A stretch of DNA of 5,973 nt from Chthonomonas sp. UBA2785. GTDB lineage: Bacteria; Armatimonadota; Fimbriimonadia; Fimbriimonadales; Fimbriimonadaceae. Below, piece after piece: positions 1-5,973 of this stretch. Positions within the stretch are counted from its first letter, which is position 1. Each line of letters opens with the position of its first letter. The stretch covers positions 1 through 5,973 of the forward strand of contig DEIB01000048.1 in the NCBI GenBank assembly GCA_002352215.1, given 5' to 3'. A program made the position numbers and the translations under genes. The notes under the pieces were generated by a model. That model saw nothing but the letters and a program-made list of their open reading frames with translations. It made no database searches and had not been told where the DNA came from.

Positions 1-24
1 AAGCCGTTGGTGAAGAAGTCATGA
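1..24 (+). CDS. Possible 3' end of an upstream gene (partial)
   Basis: From the left edge, frame 1 is open for seven codons (KPLVKKS) and ends with TGA at 22-24. This stop overlaps the protease start as ATGA, a common arrangement in translationally coupled operons. Only seven codons are visible, so the product cannot be named. In many bacteria S41 proteases follow ftsEX or a murein hydrolase activator gene, but nothing here tests that. The open frame could be chance over such a short stretch. Confidence 0.35.
   Translation, partial: KPLVKKS
9..13 (+). promoter_or_regulatory. Ribosome binding site of the S41 protease gene
   Basis: GGTGA lies 7 nt before the ATG at 21 and matches part of the anti-Shine-Dalgarno complement GGAGGTGA. 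It supports the ATG at 21 as the start. This matters because the same frame stays open to the left edge of the window and a more upstream start cannot be excluded from length alone. Confidence 0.6.
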
Positions 25-1271
25 AGAAAGTCCCCGGTTTCCTGCTTGCCATCGTCGGCTGTGCCGCCATGTTTAGCGGTGGCTTTGTGTGGTCCGACGT
101 GGTCAGCGGCCGCGCCCCGGCATTTGACCGCATGAACAGCATTGGCCAGCCTTCTCCGGCCCAGGCGAGCTTTGCGCCGACCGAAGTCTTCCGCCAAAAC
201 TTCGGCATCATCCGCGACCATTACGCTTACAACATCAATGACGACGAGGTGCGATATGGCGCGATGGCCGGCATGATGGCCTCGCTGGGCGACCCGCACA
301 CGATGTTCTTTGAGCCCCGTTTGGCCGAGAATTTCGCCGTCGAAACCACGGGCAACTTTGAGGGCATCGGCGCCCGCCTGCAACCCAACGCCCTGGGCGC
401 CAAGATCGTGACGGTCTTCCGCGATGGTCCGGCGGACCGGGCCGGGGTGCAAGGCGGCGACGTCATCATTTCGGTGGATGGCGAATCTGTGGCCGGCGTG
501 AACGTGGACGACATCGTCAGCAAGGTTCGCGGCCCCGCCAACACGCGCGTGATGCTCGGCATCTCGCGCGAGGGCGTGGCGCAGCCACTGACCATCACCG
601 TGCCGCGAGGCCGGGTGGTGGTACCGAACGTGGAAGACAAGATGGTCGCCGACGGCACCGTGGGCTACATCTCCATCGCGCAGTTCAGCGATGCGGTGAG
701 CGAACAATTTGATGAAAGCATCGAGCGGGTGCGTCGCGAGAATCCGGAAGGCATTGTCATTGACCTGCGGGGCAACCCGGGCGGCCTGCTGGAGCGCACC
801 GCCGAGATGCTGGGCCGCTTTGAAGAAGGCGCCACCGTGGTCACGATGCGCAAGCGCGATGGCCAGCCGGAAATCGTGCGCAGCCCCCGCGGCCGTTCTT
901 TGCGCTGGGAAATCCCGGTGGTGATCCTCATCAATGAGTCTTCGGCGAGCGCGAGTGAGATCTTCGCGGGCGTCCTGCATGATTACAACCGCGCCACGCT
1001 CATTGGCGAGCACACCTACGGCAAGGCCAGTGTCCAGCAGGTCTATCCCATCCGGGGTGGCTCGGGCGCAAAGGTGACGATCGCCCGGTACTACCTGCCC
1101 AAGAGCTCGGACATTAGCCGCCGCGTGGATGGGGACGGCCAGTACATTTCGGGCGGCCTTGCCCCCGATATCGAACTGGAACTCGACCTCAAGCCGGGGG
1201 GATCGCTGGGCGACGAGGACTCTGACAACCAGCTCGCCCGGGCGATTGAGTTCATCCAAAAGGGGCGCTAG
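21..1271 (+). CDS. S41 family C-terminal processing peptidase with PDZ domain
   Basis: A serine endopeptidase of the CtpA/CtpB/Prc family, which cleaves proteins near their C-termini in the periplasm or outside the membrane, often in envelope maturation, quality control or signalling. The 416-residue length is normal. The N-terminus (KK followed by a hydrophobic stretch, residues 4-24) is a signal peptide or membrane anchor; no clear AxA site is seen. IVGC at 11-14 resembles a lipobox but lies unusually close to the N-terminus. The family motif SLGDPHT is at 88-94. A PDZ domain spans about 110-195 (GIGARL; GPADRAGVQGGDVIISVDG). The S41 core spans about 205-385 and includes DLRGNPGG at 248-255. 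The catalytic Ser-Lys-Gln set is complete: S310 in SSASASEI, K335 in YGKASVQ, and Q339; the S-to-K spacing of 25 residues equals that of E. coli Prc. The start is supported by GGTGA. The gene may be the last of an operon entering from the left. The substrate is unknown. Confidence 0.95.
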   Translation: MKKVPGFLLAIVGCAAMFSGGFVWSDVVSGRAPAFDRMNSIGQPSPAQASFAPTEVFRQNFGIIRDHYAYNINDDEVRYGAMAGMMASLGDPHTMFFEPRLAENFAVETTGNFEGIGARLQPNALGAKIVTVFRDGPADRAGVQGGDVIISVDGESVAGVNVDDIVSKVRGPANTRVMLGISREGVAQPLTITVPRGRVVVPNVEDKMVADGTVGYISIAQFSDAVSEQFDESIERVRRENPEGIVIDLRGNPGGLLERTAEMLGRFEEGATVVTMRKRDGQPEIVRSPRGRSLRWEIPVVILINESSASASEIFAGVLHDYNRATLIGEHTYGKASVQQVYPIRGGSGAKVTIARYYLPKSSDISRRVDGDGQYISGGLAPDIELELDLKPGGSLGDEDSDNQLARAIEFIQKGR

Positions 1272-1276
1272 ATTCA
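1269..1276. other. Tail-to-tail junction of the protease gene and dnaE2
   Basis: The TAG stop of the plus-strand protease (1269-1271) and the TGA stop of minus-strand dnaE2 (complement of 1274-1276) are separated by 2 bp. I see no stem-loop followed by a T-run in either direction around the junction, so each transcript probably runs into the other gene, or termination is Rho-dependent or weak. Confidence 0.8.
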
Positions 1277-4200
1277 GCCTACGAGAAAGTCGGCGGTGGT
1301 GATGGGCAGCGTTTGCTCCAGGTCCACCGCCTTGACGATTTCGGGCTGATACGCAAACACCCGTTGCGCCAAAAACGCCGTGTGGTCTTCGCGCACCTGC
1401 GTCACCCCTATGATGGTGACGTAAGGCGAACACACAATCGCGTGGCCATCCCGCCGGTAAACCGCATCAAAGCAGGTGACATTCAGCAGGCCGGTCTCGT
1501 CTTCGAGGTCAAAAAACACCACCCGCTTGCCGCTGGGGGTGGGCGGAAAGCGCAACCGAATCGGATTGCCCACCACCATCACTTTCTTACCATTGGGTTG
1601 GCGACGCGCCTCCCAGGTGGTGAGCCCACCCCGTCCGCTCACCCGCTCCCGCTCAAACGCCATGAGGTGCTGGTGCACATCCAAGCCCAGCAGGGCGCGC
1701 TCGCGGATCGCCTTCTCCTCCGGCGTGAAGTCCGTCATCTCGGGCAGGGTGGGCGGGGGTACATCCAGTTCCAGCCCCCCCGAAACCGCGCCCCGCCACG
1801 CCAGCCAGTCCGGCACCGCGCACAGCAAAGCCCGGCGGTGGGGGTGCAGAGCGTCCAGCCCGCCGCACTGGACGAGGGTCTCGAGTTCATCACGGTTCAG
1901 CGCCACGCGCCGTACAAAATCCGCCACCGAGAGGTACGGCTGCCCCGCGACAATCGCCGCGCGGGCGGGGGCACTCAGCCCCTTCAGCGCCGTCAGCGCC
2001 AGCCGAATCCCCCCGCTCGGCACCCCAAGTTTCGGGTCATCCTCGGCCACAATGTCCTCCACCGCGTAGTCCTCGGTGCTGCGGCTCACATCCAGCGGCA
2101 AAATGCGGATGCCCCGCGTGCGCGCCTCATTGGCGATGGTGCACGGGCCGTAATAGCCCGCCGGTTGCGCCTGCAGTAGCGCGGCAAAGTAAGGCCCCGG
2201 GAAGTTCTGCTGGCAGGCAATGGAGCGCACCGAAATCTCGGCAAAGGCCAGCGCGTGCCCCTGCGCAAAGCCGTACCCCCGGAACCCCGCCGCCATATCC
2301 ACCGCCTCGGCCGCCACCGCCTCGGTGTAGCCCCGGTCCACCGCCCGCTGGATAAGCTGCGGCCGCAGCACCTGCCCGTAATCCTCCCGCCGCCGCTTGT
2401 GGATCTCCTCCCGGATCTCCTCCGCCTCCCCGCTGGTGCACCCGCAGAACACCTGCAGCAGTTGGTCCACTTGCTCTTGGAACACCAAGATGCCGTAGGT
2501 GTTGCCCAGGATGCGCTCAAAATCCGGGTGGCTGAGTTGGTAGCTCTTGGTGCCCCGGCGGCGGCCAATCAGCTCGTTGATCTTCACCGCGCCCCCCACC
2601 CCCGGCCGGATGCCCGCCTGTACCAGGCTCGCGTCGGTCAGGTTCATCGTTTGCAGGCGCATGTGGGCTTGCCGCATGGCGGGCGATGCCGATTGCGGGA
2701 TGCCCACCAGTTCCCCACTGCGCATGGCCTGGTAGGTGTGGGGGTCATCCAGCGGCAGGTTCTCCACCCGAAAATCCAGGTGTTGCAGGCGCACCCGCTC
2801 CTGCGTGCCAGAGAGCACATCCTGCCCGCGCAGGCACAGGATGTCGAACTTATCGAAGTAGTGCTTAGCGCTGCGCTTATCCCACTGGATGATGCGCAGG
2901 TTGCCGTCTTCCTGGTCCCCGGCCGACCACTGCACCGGCACCGTATCCGCCAGCGGCCGGCGGGAAACAATGACGCCCGAAGAGTGCGCCCGGATATTGC
3001 GCGGCACATCCGCCAGCACAGTGGAAAGGCGGAACACCCACTCTAACCTTTCGGTGGAAATGCCACTGTCTCTCAGCTCGGGGCGCTCGCTGATGTTGCG
3101 GGCGAGGCGCTCCGGGTCAATCCCCCCGTGCACCCGCTTGGCAATAAAACCAATCGCATCGGCGGGCAAACCCAACGCCTTGCCCACCTCCCGCAGAATG
3201 CCGCGCGTGCCGTAAGCGCCAAAGGCCGCCACCGTCGCCACGTGGTCCACCCCGTACTGGTGGATCATGTAGTTGCGCATGTCATCGCGCCGGTGCGCCT
3301 CAAAATCCATGTCAATATCCGGGCGCTTGCTCCCGTCATCAGGCAAAAAGCGGTCGAAGTGCAACCGGTGCGTAAAGGCGTCAATGCGGCTGATGCCCAG
3401 GCAGTACGCCACCGCGCAATCCACCACCGACCCCCGCCCGCTCAGCAGGATGCCCTGGTCGCCCGCCCACCGCACCAGGTCGGCGGCCATGAGAAAGTGC
3501 CCCGCAAACCCCAGCCGGATGATGCGATCCAGCTCCCCATTCAGCCGCCGGTGCAGGGCCTTGGTGGGGTTGTTGTGCCGCAGCGCCGCCCCGCTCAGCA
3601 CCGCCGCCCGCAGGGCTTGGCTCTCGTCGGCGGCCATGGGCGGCAGTTCCGTGCGCGGGGGCAGCAGGTCGTCGTCGCACATCTCCGCCACGCGGTGGGT
3701 GTTGGCCACCAGGTCGGGACGATCTTGGTAGCGCGTCAGCATCTCGGCGGGCGGGCACAGGTAGCGCTCGGCATTCAGCGCCCGCAGAGGGCGGGGGCGA
3801 GGCTGGGGCTGGTCGGGGTGACGCCCCGGCTTGCGCCCAAAGAGTTCTTCCACCGTGGCCAGCGTGGCACTGCATAGGGCCACATCCTGCGCCGGAAACT
3901 GGTCCAACTCCGCGTGCGTCACCGGTCCGCCCGCCACCGGCGTCACGCCCAGCGCCTCGGCCAGTTGCAGCAGGCGGTAGCTGCAGTTCCACTCCCAGGG
4001 TTCAAACGTGCGCTCCACTTGCACAAACACACGCTCCCGGCCGTAGAGTTTCACCAATTGGTTCAGTCGGTCTTCCGCCTCTTGCAAGTTGCCCGCCTGC
4101 AGGGGCCGGTCCACCCACCCCGCGCTCCCGCCGGTGAGCACCAGCACGTCCTGCGTGTATTCCGCCAAGAGCGCCCGCGACCCCAGCGGATACAGGCGCG

Positions 4201-4786
4201 GATGCCGCAAATGGCACTGGGTGACGAGGTGTGAGAGCGAGCGGTACCCCGCCGGTGTCATTGCCACCAGCACCAGGTCGCCGCCCTCCTCCATCTCGAT
4301 CGTGGTGCCAATCAGCGGCTTCACCCCGCACTGCCGCGCATCCCGCGCAAACTCCACCACCCCGGCCAGCGACATCCGGTCGGCCAGCAGCGCCGAAGGG
4401 ATGCCCACCTGCGCCGCCCGCCGCGCAATCTCGGTGGCAAACATCACGCTCCGCCCAAAGGAGTAACCCGAGACGGCGTGCAGCAGCGTATAGTCCGTCG
4501 CCCCGCTCTGGTACTGCGGATACACCGGCTCGCGGATCATCCCGTTCGCCCGCCGCACCTTCTCGTCGCGGGTCTTACGGGGGCGCAGCAGCACATCCTC
4601 CCGGTGCGCGTAAGGGTCCACGTCCAGCGTCACCGGCGGAGCCCCGCTCACCAATCGCGAGAGCGGTGTGATGTCCTCGTGCACGCGCCCCCGGTGGTCG
4701 CGCCAGCGCAGCACCTCGCGTGGTACTTCGCCTTCCCACCACGCGCCCACCTCGCGCCACCGCGCTAAGATTTCACGACCAGCCAA
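1274..4786 (-). CDS. dnaE2: Error-prone DNA polymerase III alpha subunit (DnaE2/ImuC type) with N-terminal extension
   Basis: C-family polymerase for mutagenic translesion synthesis in the SOS/mutasome response. Numbering here starts at the ATG at 4540 (1088-residue core). A degenerate PHP domain covers about 15-210. The palm and fingers follow, with SGRGS at 367-371 and PDIDMDF at 407-413 (catalytic D408 and D410). The third aspartate is D566 in KFDILCL. RPG is at 645-647, FQEQVDQ at 687-693, and RGYGFAQGHALAFA at 754-767. QPAGYYGP (792-799) parallels the DnaE2-typical QPMGFYSP. A helix-hairpin-helix region lies at about 850-910 and an OB fold at about 985-1062. There is no tau-binding tail of the replicative DnaE1 kind. 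The frame stays open upstream of 4540. I place the start at TTG 4786, which has GGAG 8 nt before it and overlaps imuB by 14 bp (1170 aa). GTG 4795 (1173 aa) or ATG 4540 are alternatives. The role is very likely; the exact start is uncertain. Confidence 0.93.
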   Translation of the reverse strand: MAGREILARWREVGAWWEGEVPREVLRWRDHRGRVHEDITPLSRLVSGAPPVTLDVDPYAHREDVLLRPRKTRDEKVRRANGMIREPVYPQYQSGATDYTLLHAVSGYSFGRSVMFATEIARRAAQVGIPSALLADRMSLAGVVEFARDARQCGVKPLIGTTIEMEEGGDLVLVAMTPAGYRSLSHLVTQCHLRHPRLYPLGSRALLAEYTQDVLVLTGGSAGWVDRPLQAGNLQEAEDRLNQLVKLYGRERVFVQVERTFEPWEWNCSYRLLQLAEALGVTPVAGGPVTHAELDQFPAQDVALCSATLATVEELFGRKPGRHPDQPQPRPRPLRALNAERYLCPPAEMLTRYQDRPDLVANTHRVAEMCDDDLLPPRTELPPMAADESQALRAAVLSGAALRHNNPTKALHRRLNGELDRIIRLGFAGHFLMAADLVRWAGDQGILLSGRGSVVDCAVAYCLGISRIDAFTHRLHFDRFLPDDGSKRPDIDMDFEAHRRDDMRNYMIHQYGVDHVATVAAFGAYGTRGILREVGKALGLPADAIGFIAKRVHGGIDPERLARNISERPELRDSGISTERLEWVFRLSTVLADVPRNIRAHSSGVIVSRRPLADTVPVQWSAGDQEDGNLRIIQWDKRSAKHYFDKFDILCLRGQDVLSGTQERVRLQHLDFRVENLPLDDPHTYQAMRSGELVGIPQSASPAMRQAHMRLQTMNLTDASLVQAGIRPGVGGAVKINELIGRRRGTKSYQLSHPDFERILGNTYGILVFQEQVDQLLQVFCGCTSGEAEEIREEIHKRRREDYGQVLRPQLIQRAVDRGYTEAVAAEAVDMAAGFRGYGFAQGHALAFAEISVRSIACQQNFPGPYFAALLQAQPAGYYGPCTIANEARTRGIRILPLDVSRSTEDYAVEDIVAEDDPKLGVPSGGIRLALTALKGLSAPARAAIVAGQPYLSVADFVRRVALNRDELETLVQCGGLDALHPHRRALLCAVPDWLAWRGAVSGGLELDVPPPTLPEMTDFTPEEKAIRERALLGLDVHQHLMAFERERVSGRGGLTTWEARRQPNGKKVMVVGNPIRLRFPPTPSGKRVVFFDLEDETGLLNVTCFDAVYRRDGHAIVCSPYVTIIGVTQVREDHTAFLAQRVFAYQPEIVKAVDLEQTLPITTADFLVG
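4541..4786 (-). other. DUF6504-like N-terminal extension of the dnaE2 reading frame
   Basis: About 82 codons lie between the proposed TTG start and the first ATG of the polymerase core, without a stop. Most of this (4541-4772) would otherwise be a 232-bp intergenic gap inside an operon. The translation contains WREVGAWWEGEVPREVLRW followed by a basic, Gly-containing turn and VHED. This resembles the WREGGxWWxGExPREVW signature of the DUF6504 family, small proteins or domains that I recall being found near ImuB-type polymerases in Actinobacteria and Deinococcota. The second half (VTLDVDPYAH, then a K/R-rich stretch) looks like a linker into the PHP domain. There is no internal ATG. Family assignment is from memory of the motif; function is unknown. 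Confidence 0.6.
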
Positions 4787-5945
4787 TCGCGTCACTCCAC
4801 TGGCGCAGCCACCGCTCGCGCCGACTGATCTCAATCTCACACGCCCGCTTGATGGTGCCCACCCCCATCGCCGCCACCACCCGCGCCCGGGCCGTTTCGG
4901 CGGCATCGTGCCGCTCGGACGAACCCACCATTTGGTCGAGTTGCCTCTGCACCCGCTTGGCCCCCTGTAAACGTGGCAACGAGAGCGTGGCACGCACCGG
5001 CGGCCACGGCAGCCCCCGCTCCACCACTTGCCGGTAGAACACGCGCAGCGGGTGCGCCTGCGCCACCGGCTTGGCCAGTTGCCGCCGGTAAGTCACCGTC
5101 TGCCCGTCCTCGTTGGTCATCGTCAGCCACAGGGTGCTGGCCATGCGGTCGTGCCGCGCCAGGCGCAGGGCCAGGCGGTGCGCCATCTCATCCCCGGCCA
5201 GTTCCAGCGCCATGCGGTCCTCGCAGCTGGCCCCGAAATCCCACCTTTCGGTGTAAGCCTCCGGTGGGTAGTTGGGATTCAGAGCGCCGGGGTCCGCCCC
5301 CTGCGCCAGTTGTTGCACCCACCAGGCGCGTTTGCCCACTGCGCGGGTTAGCGCCGGCAGGGGCAGCTGCGCCACCACCCCCAGCCGCCGGTACCCCAGC
5401 AGTTTCAGCCGCTCGCGCTCTTCGGTCGTCAGCTCCGTCAGCCAGTCCACGGGCCAGCGGGCCAGTTCGCTCGGCTCCACCTCCCCACCGCCGTAAACCC
5501 CCAGGTCCAGGGCATCCGGGGGCACCTCCACCCGCACCGCGTCCGCCATCCAGGCCGCCCGGGCCATGCCCATCGCCACGCCCCCCGGCCCCGACCGCCG
5601 CACCGCCCGCGCCATCTCCCCCGCCACCTCGCGCGGGTCGGGGTGGGCACGCAGGTCCACCAGGGCCTCCGCCGGGCTGCGGACCACGATCAGGTCACTG
5701 TAGGCCAGCAGCGCCCGCCACCAGGTGGCCGCCCGCCGCCGCGCCTGGGCCATGTCCACCGCCACGTATTGGCCATCCTCCCGTAAGATCGCCTTCGCAT
5801 CGGCCAGCCCCCCGCCCACCTGCACACCCCGGGCCAGGGCGGCAGGGGTGGCATCGCGCACCGTGTCCCCGTCGAAGATCACGGTGGGCACGTCGGGGTC
5901 ATGTTCGGCCGCGTAGAAGCCCGGGCGAAAGAGGCTGACTATCAT
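4773..5945 (-). CDS. imuB: ImuB-like Y-family DNA polymerase homologue, probably catalytically inactive
   Basis: 390 residues with Y-family architecture: palm/fingers about 1-100, second palm part with GVAMGMARAAWMADA at 122-136, thumb helix-hairpin-helix about 160-216 (LGYRRLGVVAQLPLPAL), little finger about 230-325, and a short basic helical tail to 390. Aligning GFYAAEH (9-15) with the DinB segment CFFAAVE puts F6 and P8 where DinB has D8 and D10. SPAEALVDL (90-98) aligns with SxDEAYxDL, so the catalytic Asp is A92 while Glu (E93) remains. ImuB proteins characteristically lack these acidic residues and act as scaffolds linking the sliding clamp, ImuA and DnaE2/ImuC. The length is below the roughly 500 residues of many ImuBs, mainly in the C-terminal tail. 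The ATG at 5945 is secure because in-frame stops lie directly upstream; no Shine-Dalgarno is seen. It is the first gene of an operon with dnaE2. A divergent DinB-like polymerase is the less likely alternative. Confidence 0.85.
   Translation of the reverse strand: MIVSLFRPGFYAAEHDPDVPTVIFDGDTVRDATPAALARGVQVGGGLADAKAILREDGQYVAVDMAQARRRAATWWRALLAYSDLIVVRSPAEALVDLRAHPDPREVAGEMARAVRRSGPGGVAMGMARAAWMADAVRVEVPPDALDLGVYGGGEVEPSELARWPVDWLTELTTEERERLKLLGYRRLGVVAQLPLPALTRAVGKRAWWVQQLAQGADPGALNPNYPPEAYTERWDFGASCEDRMALELAGDEMAHRLALRLARHDRMASTLWLTMTNEDGQTVTYRRQLAKPVAQAHPLRVFYRQVVERGLPWPPVRATLSLPRLQGAKRVQRQLDQMVGSSERHDAAETARARVVAAMGVGTIKRACEIEISRRERWLRQWSDAIGWS
4795..4798 (-). promoter_or_regulatory. Candidate ribosome binding site for dnaE2 (GGAG)
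   Basis: On the minus strand GGAG sits inside the last codons of imuB, 8 nt upstream of an in-frame TTG at 4786-4784. It is too close to the alternative GTG at 4795-4793 to serve that codon, which is why TTG is preferred. The position implies that ribosomes finishing imuB at 4773 could restart directly on dnaE2 (translational coupling). Confidence 0.45.
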
Positions 5946-5946
5946 A

Positions 5947-5960
5947 TAGACTTACGTCTA
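5947..5960. promoter_or_regulatory. Candidate SOS (LexA-type) operator, TAGAC-N4-GTCTA
   Basis: A perfect 5-bp inverted repeat, TAGAC TTAC GTCTA, begins 2 bp upstream of the imuB ATG and lies just downstream of a -10-like hexamer, so a bound repressor would cover the expected transcription start. imuB-dnaE2 cassettes are LexA-regulated in many phyla. The arms differ from the classic CTGT-N8-ACAG and GTTC-N7-GTTC boxes, but the AC-N4-GT core and the spacing equal those of the GAAC-N4-GTTC type. Assignment to LexA is inference; another dimeric regulator is possible. Confidence 0.5.
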
Positions 5961-5962
5961 CT

Positions 5963-5968
5963 ATTATG
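5963..5968 (-). promoter_or_regulatory. Candidate -10 element of the imuB-dnaE2 operon
   Basis: CATAAT on the minus strand matches five of six bases of TATAAT and lies 17 nt before the imuB ATG. The region is conspicuously AT-rich against the surrounding GC-rich coding DNA. It implies a very short leader of about 10 nt, consistent with the missing Shine-Dalgarno sequence. The -35 element would lie beyond the right edge of the window. Confidence 0.4.
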
Positions 5969-5973
5969 CGCAT

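Noticed and set aside
227..658. Minus-strand 143-codon open frame opposite the protease PDZ region
   Set aside because: Ser/Thr/Pro-rich shadow of the protease coding strand, with no recognisable domain.
1313..2179. Plus-strand 288-codon open frame opposite the dnaE2 3' half
   Set aside because: The His/Arg/Pro/Gln-rich translation has no motif; the opposite strand encodes the conserved DnaE2 HhH and OB regions.
3128..3877. Plus-strand 249-codon open frame opposite the dnaE2 palm
   Set aside because: It is antisense to the catalytic PDIDMDF region; its composition is typical of a shadow frame and it has no start context.
4787..4993. ATG at 4993 as the start of the polymerase gene
   Set aside because: It would overlap imuB by 221 bp. 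The translated stretch is Arg/Gly/Trp-rich low-complexity sequence typical of a shadow frame, and recognisable domain sequence begins only near 4780.
4973..5938. Plus-strand 321-codon open frame opposite imuB
   Set aside because: The translation is an Ala/Pro/Arg-rich composition artefact of GC-rich DNA, with no domain signal, and it lies antisense to a well-supported gene.
5971..5973. ATG at the extreme right edge (minus strand) as an upstream imuB start
   Set aside because: It is out of frame with imuB, and the imuB frame contains TAA and TAG stops between 5973 and the ATG at 5945.

Overview
GC-rich bacterial chromosomal window holding three complete genes. On the plus strand is a C-terminal processing (S41) protease. 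Converging on it from the right is a two-gene minus-strand operon that reads as a mutagenic translesion-synthesis cassette: an ImuB-like Y-family polymerase homologue followed by a DnaE2/ImuC-type error-prone DNA polymerase III alpha subunit. The window has no tRNA, rRNA, CRISPR array, IS element or other mobile feature that I can see, and no gene-free stretch longer than about 30 bases. The taxon cannot be fixed from the sequence. High GC, a membrane-directed PDZ/S41 protease and an imuB-dnaE2 pair fit several GC-rich phyla; Armatimonadota or a Deinococcus-like lineage are guesses only.

Layout, left to right: bases 1-24 look like the last codons of an upstream plus-strand gene whose TGA overlaps the protease ATG (ATGA). 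The protease runs 21-1271, and its stop lies only 2 bp from the stop of dnaE2, which is read in the opposite direction (1274 to about 4786). dnaE2 overlaps the end of imuB (4773-5945) by a few codons. The last 28 bp, upstream of imuB, form an AT-rich promoter island with a -10-like hexamer and a perfect 5-bp inverted repeat with a 4-base spacer (TAGAC-N4-GTCTA), which I propose as the operator of a LexA-type repressor.

How the genes work together: in characterised mutasomes the DnaE2/ImuC subunit does the lesion bypass, while ImuB is a non-catalytic Y-family scaffold that contacts the sliding clamp and the other partners. This window fits that division of labour. The ImuB-like protein has lost the first catalytic aspartate and the aspartate of the SxDE motif, whereas the DnaE2 palm keeps all three catalytic aspartates. 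Two points look unusual: (1) the dnaE2 reading frame continues upstream of its usual N-terminus into an about 82-residue extension with a DUF6504-like WREVGxWWEGExPREV motif, so a domain normally associated with ImuB-type operons appears joined to the polymerase; (2) no imuA-like gene lies between the promoter and imuB, and the usual clamp-binding pentapeptide is not evident at the usual place in either protein. The protease is probably functionally unrelated to the cassette.
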